Assembly: GCF_017912535.1 (NCBI RefSeq) | Contig: NZ_JAERQK010000001.1 | Span: 1 to 64,000, forward strand | Reading direction: 5' to 3' | Origin: Motiliproteus sediminis | GTDB taxonomy: Bacteria > Pseudomonadota > Gammaproteobacteria > Pseudomonadales > Balneatricaceae | Length of the DNA stretch: 64,000 nucleotides | Shown: piece after piece, positions 56,611-64,000 of the stretch | Position numbering within the stretch: the stretch's first letter is position 1 | How the letters are laid out: each line of letters begins with the position of its first letter | Notes under the pieces: generated by a model | Told to the model about the DNA's origin: nothing | The model's database searches: none | The model's input: the letters and a program-made list of their open reading frames with translations, nothing else | Position numbers and translations under genes: made by a program

Positions 56611-57672
56611 GTGCTCGAATTTTTGTACGAATACGGTTTGTTTGTCGCCAAGGCGGCCACGCTGGTGGCTGCGATTCTTCTGGTGATCGGGGCCAGCGCT
56701 CAATTGGCCCAGCGCCGGCGCGACGACGGAGGTCACATCGAGGTGACCAAGCTCAACGAACAGCTGGAGGAGAACAGTCTGACCTTGCGCGAATCGGTCC
56801 TGGAGCCGGCTGTTCTCAAACAGCAGCAAAAGGCGGAGCGCAAGCGTGAAAAGGCCGAAGCGAAAGCGCTGGCCAAGCGAATCAAGAAGGGCGAAAACGT
56901 CGAGGAAGAGCACAAGAAGCGAGTATTTGTTCTCGACTTCGACGGCGACATCAAGGCCAGCGAGGTCGAGGCCTTGCGTGAAGAGATCACCACCGTGCTG
57001 GATGTAGCCAGCGACAAGGATGAAGTGCTGGTGCGCCTGGAAAGCGGTGGCGGTATGGTTCACAGTTATGGACTGGCCGCGAGCCAGCTGCAACGGATCC
57101 GTGATCAGGGCGTACCGCTGGTGGTCTGTGTTGATCGGGTGGCTGCCAGCGGTGGTTACATGATGGCCTGTATCGCCGATCGACTGTTGGCGGCGCCTTT
57201 TGCGGTGCTGGGCTCTATCGGCGTGGTCGCTCAGATGCCCAACTTTCACCGGTTGCTCAAGAAGAACGACATCGATTTTGAACTGTTGACCGCCGGCGAA
57301 TACAAGCGCACCCTGACAATGTTCGGCGAGAATACTGATAAAGGCCGACAAAAATTTATCGAAGATCTGGAAGATATTCACGAGCTGTTTAAAAGCTTTG
57401 TGGGAGAGCATCGTCCGCAGCTTGATCTGGCGACCGTCGCAAACGGCGACGTCTGGTTCGGGCGGCGGGCGCTTGAACATGCGTTGATCGACGAGATCAG
57501 CACAAGTGATGAGTATCTGGTTAAGGCCTGCCGGGACGCAGAGGTTTACCAGGTGCGCTATGTTGAGAAGAAGTCGTTGCCGGAACGGTTTGGTATTTCC
57601 GTATCGTCCGTTCTTGATCGGCTGTTGCTTACCTGGTGGGATCGGGCGCAAAAGTCGCGCTTCTTCTCATAG
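56611..57672 (+). CDS. sohB: Inner-membrane peptidase SohB
   Basis: A serine-lysine membrane protease of the SppA/S49 family (353 residues). An N-terminal helix (LFVAKAATLVAAILLVIGA) and a highly charged linker precede the protease domain. The catalytic Ser lies in DRVAASGGYMMA near residue 180 and the Lys in GEYKRTLTMFGENTDKG. GTG 56611 has GGAGG upstream. Role in E. coli is loosely linked to periplasmic protein quality control. Ten bases before the TetR gene. Confidence 0.94.
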   Translation: MLEFLYEYGLFVAKAATLVAAILLVIGASAQLAQRRRDDGGHIEVTKLNEQLEENSLTLRESVLEPAVLKQQQKAERKREKAEAKALAKRIKKGENVEEEHKKRVFVLDFDGDIKASEVEALREEITTVLDVASDKDEVLVRLESGGGMVHSYGLAASQLQRIRDQGVPLVVCVDRVAASGGYMMACIADRLLAAPFAVLGSIGVVAQMPNFHRLLKKNDIDFELLTAGEYKRTLTMFGENTDKGRQKFIEDLEDIHELFKSFVGEHRPQLDLATVANGDVWFGRRALEHALIDEISTSDEYLVKACRDAEVYQVRYVEKKSLPERFGISVSSVLDRLLLTWWDRAQKSRFFS

Positions 57673-57681
57673 GAGATTACT

Positions 57682-58341
57682 GTGACCCAAACCACGGTCC
57701 ATAAGATTTTGGATGCCGCGGTTGCGCTCTTTGCTGAGAAGGGATTCGAAGAGGCGTCCGTGAGGGATATTACTCGCCGTGCCGGCGTTAACCTGGCGGC
57801 GATCAACTACCACTTCGGCTCCCGCGACGCACTGGTGCAAGCCGTGGCGGAGCGCTATTTCACGCCGTTATGTCGTGAACTGGAGCGGCGTTTTGACGAA
57901 CTGGCGGCAGAGCGCCGGGGGCCGGAAGCCGAAGAGCTGGTTGAGGCGGTGATCCTCTCCATGCTCAAGGCGGTTGCCCGTGATCCCCAGGGGATTAGCT
58001 TGTTTCTGGCCCTGATCAACTACGCCTACCAAGGCGGGCAGGATGATCTGCGCCAGTTCCTGCTGCGGCGATACGCGTCGGCGTTCAAGCGTTTCCTGTT
58101 CCATCTGCGCAAAGCGATGCCGCGTCTCAGTGACGACGAGTTTATCTGGCGTTGTCATTTCCTGCTGGGCACTCTGGTGCTGCCCTTGAGCTGCCATGAG
58201 GTAGTCGGGCAGATTGAGGAGTCCTTCAGTCAGAGTCGTAGCAACCTGTCGCTGACGCTGCACCGTCTGGTACCCGTTCTGGCGGCCGGTTTGCGTGCTG
58301 AAGCGGATATGGTCAACCGGCGTGGTGAGGAGCTCTGGTGA
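57682..58341 (+). CDS. TetR/AcrR-family regulator
   Basis: A 219-residue repressor. The helix-turn-helix is at residues 8-50 (KILDAAVALFAEKGFEEASVRDITRRAGVNLAAINYHFGS-type sequence). The C-terminal ligand domain includes FLLRRYASAFKRFLFHLRKAMP and resembles the CecR/YbiH group. GTG start with GGAG upstream. Its stop overlaps the next GTG (GTGA), coupling it to the YkuD gene. Target and inducer unknown. Confidence 0.92.
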   Translation: MTQTTVHKILDAAVALFAEKGFEEASVRDITRRAGVNLAAINYHFGSRDALVQAVAERYFTPLCRELERRFDELAAERRGPEAEELVEAVILSMLKAVARDPQGISLFLALINYAYQGGQDDLRQFLLRRYASAFKRFLFHLRKAMPRLSDDEFIWRCHFLLGTLVLPLSCHEVVGQIEESFSQSRSNLSLTLHRLVPVLAAGLRAEADMVNRRGEELW

Positions 58342-58823
58342 GCGCCACGCGCGTCGAAGTCTCCCTTTCCGAGCAAACCCTGACTCTCTGGCGATCACAG
58401 CAGCCGCTACGGCGGTTTGCCGTCTCAACGGCGGCTAATGGCGCCGATGAACGAGAGGGCAGCGGCGGCACCCCCCGCGGCCAGCACCGGATCCGGGCGG
58501 CGATTGGCTCCGGGCTTCCGGCCGGTACGGTGTTTGTCGGCCGTCGTGCTACCGGGGAGTGTTACAGCCCTGAACTGGCAGCCGCCTATCCCCGGCGAGA
58601 CTGGATTCTGACCCGTATTCTCTGGCTCTGCGGTTGTGAGCCCGGGCGCAATCGCCTGGGATCGGTTGATACCCAGCGGCGTTATATCTACATCCACGGT
58701 ACTCCCGATAGCGAACCGATGGGGGTGCCGCGTTCCCATGGCTGCATTCGGATGCGCAATGACGATATTATCTGGCTTTTCGAGCAGGTGGCCTGCGGCA
58801 CACCCGTACTGATCAAGGAGTAA
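58338..58823 (+). CDS. Signal-less YkuD protein, probable cytoplasmic L,D-carboxypeptidase
   Basis: A 161-residue YkuD-fold enzyme with active site SHGCIRM (catalytic Cys) and HGTPDS. It has no signal peptide and no SH3 or binding domain, unlike envelope L,D-transpeptidases. It therefore resembles ElsL (Acinetobacter) and LdcV (Vibrio), cytoplasmic YkuD enzymes that trim D-Ala from tetrapeptides during murein recycling. The neighbour nagZ, 4 bases downstream, acts in the same pathway. The assignment rests on location and architecture. Confidence 0.88.
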   Translation: MSATRVEVSLSEQTLTLWRSQQPLRRFAVSTAANGADEREGSGGTPRGQHRIRAAIGSGLPAGTVFVGRRATGECYSPELAAAYPRRDWILTRILWLCGCEPGRNRLGSVDTQRRYIYIHGTPDSEPMGVPRSHGCIRMRNDDIIWLFEQVACGTPVLIKE

Positions 58824-58827
58824 CACC

Positions 58828-59856
58828 ATGAGCGTAGCTGGTCCGCTGATGCTGGATCTGCAAGGGCAGGTATTGACCGAGCAGGAACGCAGCCTGCTGC
58901 TGCAACCTGCGGTGGGCGGCGTCATCTTGTTCAGTCGCAACTACCAGGATCCGATACAGCTGCGGCAACTGACGGCGGCTATCCGGGCGCTGCGGCCGGA
59001 ACTGCTGATCGCCGTGGATCACGAAGGTGGCCGGGTGCAGCGTTTTCGGTCAGGTTTTACCCGGATTCCCGCGATGGCGGCGCTGGGGCGTCTGTGTGCC
59101 GAGGACAGCGGCGCGGCGCTGGCGCTTGCCCGTGATTGTGGCTGGTTGCTGGCGGCGGAGCTGATCGCCAGCGGCGTCGATTTCAGCTTCGCCCCGGTGC
59201 TGGACCTGGATCATGGCATCAGTGCGGTGATTGGCGACCGCGCCTTCGGTGCGCAGCCCGAGCAGGTGATTGCGCTGGCCGGCGAACTGATGGCCGGCAT
59301 GCATGAGGCGGGGATGGCGACCACCGGCAAGCACTTTCCTGGCCATGGCGGCGTTGAGGCCGACTCCCATGTGGCGATTCCGGTCGACAACCGTGATTAC
59401 GCCACCATCGAGCGCCAGGACCTGCGCCCCTTTGCCCGCTTTGCCAGGCAAGGGATGGACGCGGTGATGCCGGCACATGTGATCTATGCCGAGTGCGATT
59501 CGCAGCCCGCTGGCTTTTCGTCGTTCTGGCTGCAGCAGGTGCTGCGCCAACGCCTGGGATTCGATGGAGTGATCTTCAGCGATGACCTCAGTATGGAAGG
59601 TGCGGTGGTGGCCGGCTCTTACCCCGAGCGTGCGTGGGCGGCGCTGGATGCCGGCTGCGATATGGTGCTGGTGTGCAACCAGCCGCAAGCCGCTCGCGAG
59701 GTGCTGGACTGGCTGCAGCAGCAGGACGTAAGGCCCTCCTCGCGGCTGACGCGGATGAAGGCGCGGCCGGCGGAGTCCTTTGCCAACCTCGCACAACACC
59801 CCCGTTGGCAACGCTGCGTAGCGCAACTGCAGCAGCTGGACGCAGAGACCGTTTAA
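58828..59856 (+). CDS. nagZ: Beta-N-acetylhexosaminidase
   Basis: Cleaves GlcNAc from anhydro-muropeptides in the cytoplasm (murein recycling; its products can induce ampC-type beta-lactamases in relatives). The 342-residue GH3 protein has GGVILFSRNYQDP, DHEGGRVQRFR, the signature KHFPGHGGVEADSHVA with catalytic His/Asp, and the nucleophile Asp in VIFSDDLSMEGA. Length is standard. Between the YkuD gene and the MscS gene (11-base gap). Confidence 0.96.
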   Translation: MSVAGPLMLDLQGQVLTEQERSLLLQPAVGGVILFSRNYQDPIQLRQLTAAIRALRPELLIAVDHEGGRVQRFRSGFTRIPAMAALGRLCAEDSGAALALARDCGWLLAAELIASGVDFSFAPVLDLDHGISAVIGDRAFGAQPEQVIALAGELMAGMHEAGMATTGKHFPGHGGVEADSHVAIPVDNRDYATIERQDLRPFARFARQGMDAVMPAHVIYAECDSQPAGFSSFWLQQVLRQRLGFDGVIFSDDLSMEGAVVAGSYPERAWAALDAGCDMVLVCNQPQAAREVLDWLQQQDVRPSSRLTRMKARPAESFANLAQHPRWQRCVAQLQQLDAETV

Positions 59857-59867
59857 GGAGAGAACAG

Positions 59868-60980
59868 ATGGCGTGGCGGCAGTGGTTTAATGACAGCGGC
59901 TGGTTGAAGCCCGAATACCTGTGGGTATTGGAGGTTTTTGTCGCGGTTTTCCTGACCTTGCTTGCTAACCTGGTGCTGCGCGGGGTGTTCAATCGGCTGG
60001 AAACCAAGCTCAAGGCCACCCGTAACATCTGGGATGATACCCTGCTTGAAGCGGCACGCCGTCCCGCTGCCATTGGTGTCTGGGTCGTCGGTCTCGCCTG
60101 GGCGGCCAGCATCGTTGATGCCCGCACAGAGACCACGCTGCTGGCAATCATAGAGCCGGTTCGCGATGTGGGCGTTATCCTGTTGCTCAGTTGGTTTCTG
60201 ATACGCCTGGTCAAGGGTATGGAGCAGGCGCTGCTGGAGCCCGAGCGCAGCGAAAAACCACTGGATGAAACCACCGCCCAGGCGATTGGCAAGCTGTTGC
60301 GGGCGTCGGTCATTATCACCTCGGTGCTGGTTATCCTGCAGTCGCTCGGTTATAGCATCTCCGGGGTGCTGGCTTTTGGTGGTATCGGCGGTATTGCGGT
60401 GGGCTTTGCCGCCAAGGACCTGCTGGCCAATTTCTTCGGCGGGTTGATGGTGTACCTGGACCGGCCCTTCGCCGTCGGGGACTGGGTGCGCTCGCCGGAT
60501 CAGGAGATCGAAGGCACGGTCGAATATATCGGCTGGCGCCAGACCCGTATCCGCACCTTCGATAAACGGCCGCTGTACGTGCCCAACGCCACGTTCACCA
60601 ATATCTCGGTGGAAAACCCGTCGCGTATGACCAACCGTCGCATCTACGAGACTGTCGGCGTGCGCTACGACGACGCCACGCAGCTCAAGTCGATCATCGA
60701 TGCGGTGCGTGACATGCTGCGTCAGCACTCCGCCATCGACACCAGCCAGACGCTGATCGTCAATCTCAACAAGTTTGGCCCGAGCTCCCTCGATTTCTTT
60801 GTCTACTGCTTTACCAGAACCACCGACTGGGTCACCTTTCACGGCATCAAGGAGGATGTCATGCTGCGGATCATGCAGATCATTGACGACCACGGCGCCG
60901 AGATCGCTTTTCCCACGACCACCGTCCATCTGCCCGACCTCGAGAGCGGCGTTTCGGCTGAAAAAAGACAATCAGAATAA
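59868..60980 (+). CDS. MscS-family mechanosensitive channel
   Basis: A 370-residue inner-membrane channel that relieves turgor after osmotic downshock. About four helices precede the pore helix; the signature GGIGGIAVGFAAKDLLANFFGGLMVYLDRPF follows near residue 175-205, then the beta domain (VEYIGWRQTRIRTFD) and cytoplasmic cage. ATG 59868 with AAGGAG upstream is chosen; the frame is open earlier but lies inside nagZ. Confidence 0.92.
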   Translation: MAWRQWFNDSGWLKPEYLWVLEVFVAVFLTLLANLVLRGVFNRLETKLKATRNIWDDTLLEAARRPAAIGVWVVGLAWAASIVDARTETTLLAIIEPVRDVGVILLLSWFLIRLVKGMEQALLEPERSEKPLDETTAQAIGKLLRASVIITSVLVILQSLGYSISGVLAFGGIGGIAVGFAAKDLLANFFGGLMVYLDRPFAVGDWVRSPDQEIEGTVEYIGWRQTRIRTFDKRPLYVPNATFTNISVENPSRMTNRRIYETVGVRYDDATQLKSIIDAVRDMLRQHSAIDTSQTLIVNLNKFGPSSLDFFVYCFTRTTDWVTFHGIKEDVMLRIMQIIDDHGAEIAFPTTTVHLPDLESGVSAEKRQSE

Positions 60981-61077
60981 GCTAATACGGCAGCCTCTAA
61001 TTGATTGGGCGCAATAAAACGGGTGTTTCGTCGAGTCGACCAATTATTTAAGACTTTTTCTTATGTGAGCAAAGTTT

Positions 61078-61149
61078 GAACAGCGCGAGAATGGCGCCAA
61101 ACAATAACCCGTTCTCTCGCTGTTCACGGAAGTTGGTAACCTGGTTACC
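61078..61149 (+). repeat. Inverted repeats in the leader of the chemoreceptor gene
   Basis: GAACAGCGCGAGAA (61078-61091) pairs with TTCTCTCGCTGTTC (61112-61125) with one mismatch around 20 bases. GGTAAC-CTG-GTTACC (61135-61149) is a perfect second repeat. Both lie 100-170 bases upstream of the chemoreceptor. They could be an operator, an attenuator or an mRNA structure. The rest of 60981-61248 shows no gene. Confidence 0.45.
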
Positions 61150-61248
61150 GCGTGATGAGTTCTATCGCTCCCCCCCTCCGTGCTCAGCGCTGACCCTTAA
61201 TCGAGGTATCGAGCGCTTCCGGCCGGCCGCCGGAACAGGAGCTAAATC

Positions 61249-62889
61249 ATGGACAGATTGTTTCAAAACCTGCGTGTGCGCACCAAGCTGATTCTGCTTG
61301 CCCTGGTGGCGGCAATCGGCATCGTAGCGCTGCAGGCCGCATCGCTGAACGAGCTTTATCACGATCTTAACCGCGCCAAACAGGTCGAGCTTAAGCATTT
61401 GACCGAGGCGGCGTACTCGCTGATCGACCGCCAGCAACGGATGATCGATGCCGGCGAGAAAAGCCGTGCTGAGGGGGTGGAAGAGGCGTTAGCCGATATC
61501 CGTGAACTGCGTTACGGCGACGGCGAGTATTTTTTCATTACCGATTCCCGGCAGCGGATGCTGATGCACCCGATCAAGCCGGCTCTGGAGGGGCGTGACC
61601 TGCGTGACCTTGAAGACGCTACCGGGGATACGTTCTTCCCGCGCCTGGTGCAGGGGGCGGTTGCCGACGGTGAGAGTTTTACCCGTTACTACTGGGCTCG
61701 TCCCGGTAGCAACGAGCCGGTTCCCAAACTGAGCTACGCCCGGTTGCACAAAGAGTGGGACTGGATCGTTGCCACCGGTGTCTACGTGGATGATATCGAC
61801 ACCGCGTTCTGGCAGGAGGTGCGGATCAGCGCCGCCTTTGGTGGTTTCATTCTGCTGCTTACCCTGAGCCTGGTTGGCCTGATCGCACGCTCTATCAACA
61901 ACCCCCTGCGGGTATTGCGCAAGGCGATGGTCAAAGCGACCGAGGAACGTGATCTGCGGGTGCGATCCGGTCTTGAGCAGCGTGATGAGATCGGCGAGAT
62001 GGGTCAGGCGTTCGATCAAATGATGACCACCTTTAACGATCTGGTACTGGAGATTAATGCCGCCACCACCCAGGTGACAGGGGCGGCCAGCGAGTTGTCG
62101 GCGACTACGGTGCAGACCAGTCAGGGGATGGAGGAGCAGCGTCACGAGACCGTGCAGGTGGCCACCGCCATGAACCAGATGAATACCACCGTGCACGATG
62201 TCGCTCATAACGTGGCGGAAGCCGCTCAGGCGTCATCGGAAGGCGCGGCGGCCGCCGGTCAGGGCCGCGCGGTGGTGGAGCAGGCGGTAGCCGCGGTAAC
62301 CCAGTTATCGCAGCGTCTCAGTCAGTCGGCGGAGCTAACCCATACGCTGGAACAGGAGAGCGCTAATATCTCCTCCATTCTGGAGGTGATCAACGGTATT
62401 GCCGAGCAAACCAATCTGCTGGCGCTGAACGCGGCCATTGAAGCGGCCCGCGCCGGTGAGCAGGGGCGAGGCTTTGCCGTGGTGGCCGATGAGGTGCGCA
62501 CGCTGGCGCAACGGACCAGCGACTCCACCGCAGAGATTGATGGGGTAATTCAGCGTTTGCAACAGGGGGCGGGTGCGGCAGCGCAGGCGATGACCCAAAG
62601 CAGTAATGAAGCGGCCGGTGCGGTCGAGTTGGCCGCCGAAGCGGGGCGTGCACTGGCACAGATCGCCACGGTGATCGAAAAGATCGACGCCATGAGCCTG
62701 CAGATTGCCAGCGCCTCGGAACAGCAATCCTCGGTGGCGGATGAGATCAATGCCAACATCGAGCGGATCAGCATGGTGACGCGGGAGAGCACCGAGGGCG
62801 CCGCGCAAACGGCCCGCGCCAGCGAGGAGCTGGCCCAGCTGGCCGATCATCTGCATGAGCTGGCACATCGCTTTGCGGTTACGGCCTGA
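61249..62889 (+). CDS. Methyl-accepting chemotaxis protein with sCache sensor
   Basis: A chemoreceptor of 546 residues. Helix 1 at 12-30, a single Cache domain ([38 protein letters not shown]) to about 185, helix 2 ([21 protein letters not shown]), HAMP, and a signalling hairpin with the conserved tip ([34 protein letters not shown]). There is no CheR-binding pentapeptide at the end. sCache sensors often bind small carboxylates. Single gene with its own terminator. Confidence 0.95.
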   Translation: MDRLFQNLRVRTKLILLALVAAIGIVALQAASLNELYHDLNRAKQVELKHLTEAAYSLIDRQQRMIDAGEKSRAEGVEEALADIRELRYGDGEYFFITDSRQRMLMHPIKPALEGRDLRDLEDATGDTFFPRLVQGAVADGESFTRYYWARPGSNEPVPKLSYARLHKEWDWIVATGVYVDDIDTAFWQEVRISAAFGGFILLLTLSLVGLIARSINNPLRVLRKAMVKATEERDLRVRSGLEQRDEIGEMGQAFDQMMTTFNDLVLEINAATTQVTGAASELSATTVQTSQGMEEQRHETVQVATAMNQMNTTVHDVAHNVAEAAQASSEGAAAAGQGRAVVEQAVAAVTQLSQRLSQSAELTHTLEQESANISSILEVINGIAEQTNLLALNAAIEAARAGEQGRGFAVVADEVRTLAQRTSDSTAEIDGVIQRLQQGAGAAAQAMTQSSNEAAGAVELAAEAGRALAQIATVIEKIDAMSLQIASASEQQSSVADEINANIERISMVTRESTEGAAQTARASEELAQLADHLHELAHRFAVTA

Positions 62890-62920
62890 GTGGCATAGAC
62901 CCGCGTGATAGTAGTAACAA

Positions 62921-62946
62921 GGGCCTCCCGCGGGAGGCCCTTTTTT
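62921..62946 (+). terminator. Rho-independent terminator of the chemoreceptor gene
   Basis: GGGCCTCCCG and CGGGAGGCCC form a 10-bp self-complementary stem followed by TTTTTT. The tight fold probably leaves a 4-base loop. Confidence 0.9.
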
Positions 62947-62961
62947 GTGCCCGTTGCCTGT

Positions 62962-63615
62962 CTAGGGATCCTCGCCGGCTTCGTCTTCCGCCAGCACTTC
63001 ACTCTCGGCGCGGCCGGCACTGATCCACTGTTGCAGGTGCGGATCTGCCAGCACGGTCTGGCAGTAGGCGTGGGTCTCTTCGGTCAGCGTCAGCTCGTAG
63101 GCCTGGAATCGCAGCACTACCGGCGCAAAAAAGGCGTCGGCAACCGAATAGCGGTCAAACAGCCAGGGGCCTTCACTACCGTACTGCTCGCGGCACTGGC
63201 GCCAGATCGATTCGACCCGATCGATATCGGCCCGGCACTGATCGGTGATCGATATCCGGCGATTGCGTGCGCGGCAGTTCATCGGCAGTTCGTTGCGCAA
63301 GGCGTTGAAACCGGCGTGCATCTCGCTGCAGACCGCGCGGGCGATGGCGCGCGCCTGTGGCTCGTCGGGCCAGAGCTCAGGGCGCAGTTCGGCAACGTAT
63401 TCGCAGATGGCTAGCGACTCCCACAGCGTCAGTCCGCCATCCTGATAGACCGGAACCTTGCCCGCTTCGGAATACTGTGTGATCTCGGCTTTGAAGGTGT
63501 CGGTAAACAGGCCGATACGTCGGGTATCGAAGGCGATACCGGCGTGCTTGAGTAGAATCCAGGGACGTAGCGACCAGGAAGAATAGTTTTGATTACCGAT
63601 GATCAGGGTAGGCAT
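62962..63615 (-). CDS. Glutathione S-transferase family protein
   Basis: A cytoplasmic GST-fold protein (217 residues). The thioredoxin-like N-domain starts LIIGNQNYSSWSLRPWILL, and GKVPVYQDGGLTLWESLAICEYVAE is the glutathione-contact block (cis-Pro and Glu-Ser). The helical C-domain follows (FDRYSVADAFFAPVVLRFQAY). Substrate unknown. Nine bases downstream of DUF5062 on the minus strand, so likely one transcript. Confidence 0.92.
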   Translation of the reverse strand: MPTLIIGNQNYSSWSLRPWILLKHAGIAFDTRRIGLFTDTFKAEITQYSEAGKVPVYQDGGLTLWESLAICEYVAELRPELWPDEPQARAIARAVCSEMHAGFNALRNELPMNCRARNRRISITDQCRADIDRVESIWRQCREQYGSEGPWLFDRYSVADAFFAPVVLRFQAYELTLTEETHAYCQTVLADPHLQQWISAGRAESEVLAEDEAGEDP

Positions 63616-63624
63616 GGCCGCTCC

Positions 63625-63891
63625 TCAGTTCTGGTTCAGCGGGTGGTCAGCGGGTAACTGGTGACTGATCCATAAGGCCAGTTTATGGCGGATATGGGGT
63701 AGATCGTTCTGATGATCCCGGGCTAGCGGCTGGATCAGTTTGTCGGTCACCAGCAGTCGGTAGAGGGCGATCATCTTGTCGTTGGCGCTGTCGGTGGGAT
63801 CAAACTCGCCGGCGCCGCGTTTCTTGAAGTAGATCGCGCCGATACGCATCGCTTCCTTCAGTAACTCTTTTTCATGCTTGAGTTTTTTCAT
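63625..63891 (-). CDS. DUF5062 family protein
   Basis: An 88-residue helical protein that fits the DUF5062 family (KHEKELLKEAMRIGAIYFKKRGAGEFDPTDS-type opening), found in marine gammaproteobacteria; function unknown. CTGCGATG leads the start with a GGGAAAC region upstream and no perfect Shine-Dalgarno. The 63892-64000 edge holds its promoter region; no gene seen there. Confidence 0.85.
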   Translation of the reverse strand: MKKLKHEKELLKEAMRIGAIYFKKRGAGEFDPTDSANDKMIALYRLLVTDKLIQPLARDHQNDLPHIRHKLALWISHQLPADHPLNQN

Positions 63892-64000
63892 CGCAGGTTT
63901 CCCTCTGCCGAATAGAAGGCCTAGCCTAAACCGAGCGTGACCGGTTGTCGATGGGCGCCCCAGTTGCCGGGGCGTGGATCAAACACCCCGGCTGCGGCGG

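Noticed and set aside
59634-59867. Extended start of the MscS channel inside nagZ
   Set aside because: Low-complexity Ala/Arg/Gly peptide from the other frame of nagZ; ATG 59868 has a good ribosome site.
59853-60971. Long minus-strand open frame opposite the MscS gene
   Set aside because: Shadow frame; the MscS signature on the plus strand is clear.

Overview
This 64 kb window looks like chromosomal DNA of a facultatively anaerobic, marine-type gammaproteobacterium (Oceanospirillales or Alteromonadales-like). That placement rests on gene content and protein style only; no rRNA or other phylogenetic marker is present. Coding density is high, and most genes lie in short, tightly spaced operons. 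No tRNA, rRNA, CRISPR array or prophage was seen. The only mobile DNA is the start of an IS3-type transposase gene at the left edge.

Layout. 1-125: end of an insertion sequence. 0.2-4.5 kb: pckA, cvfB, a coiled-coil protein and a secreted HExxH protein. 4.5-8.7 kb: a four-gene porin-cytochrome cluster for electron transfer across the envelope (monoheme cytochrome, NapC/CymA-type tetraheme, MtrA/DmsE-type decaheme, MtrB/PioB-type barrel) behind an FNR-like promoter. 8.8-24.9 kb: housekeeping and stress genes (YebG-like, aminopropyltransferase-like, ald, MazG-like, a very long TPR protein, dinB, an RND efflux pair, a hydrolase, a glycerate-kinase-like protein). 25-28 kb: a probable small RNA, a peroxiredoxin-glutaredoxin fusion, pdxH, an esterase, a rhodanese and a cold-shock protein.

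28.3-47.5 kb is one functional block for formate oxidation. It holds tungstate uptake (tupABC) with molybdopterin steps (mobA, mobB, moeA), a sigma-54 response regulator with its sensor kinase, a HTH/periplasmic-binding-like regulator, fdhD, DUF3305, DUF3306, a multi-cluster ferredoxin, a TorD-type chaperone, a small Tat protein, and the three-subunit periplasmic formate dehydrogenase (Cys-type catalytic subunit, FeS subunit, cytochrome b). I found four sequences with sigma-54 -24/-12 architecture, one in front of each transcription unit of this block (tupA, fdhD, DUF3305, ferredoxin). The resident NtrC-type regulator probably controls them all.

47.7-53.9 kb is the most unusual part. It is a translationally coupled five-gene operon: a PhnD-type binding protein, a membrane GGDEF-EAL protein, two cytochromes c that both carry the His/Cys heme signature of the SoxA/TsdA type, and a SulP anion transporter. 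It looks like a sulfur-oxyanion oxidation and transport module wired to c-di-GMP signalling. I do not recognise this combination as a described system.

53.9-54.3 kb is a non-coding stretch with DnaA-box-like sites. 54.3-64 kb carries a DUF2225-like protein, DUF2892, nudC, an SCP2 protein, sohB, a TetR regulator, a cytoplasmic YkuD protein next to nagZ (murein recycling), an MscS channel, a chemoreceptor, a GST-like protein and DUF5062.
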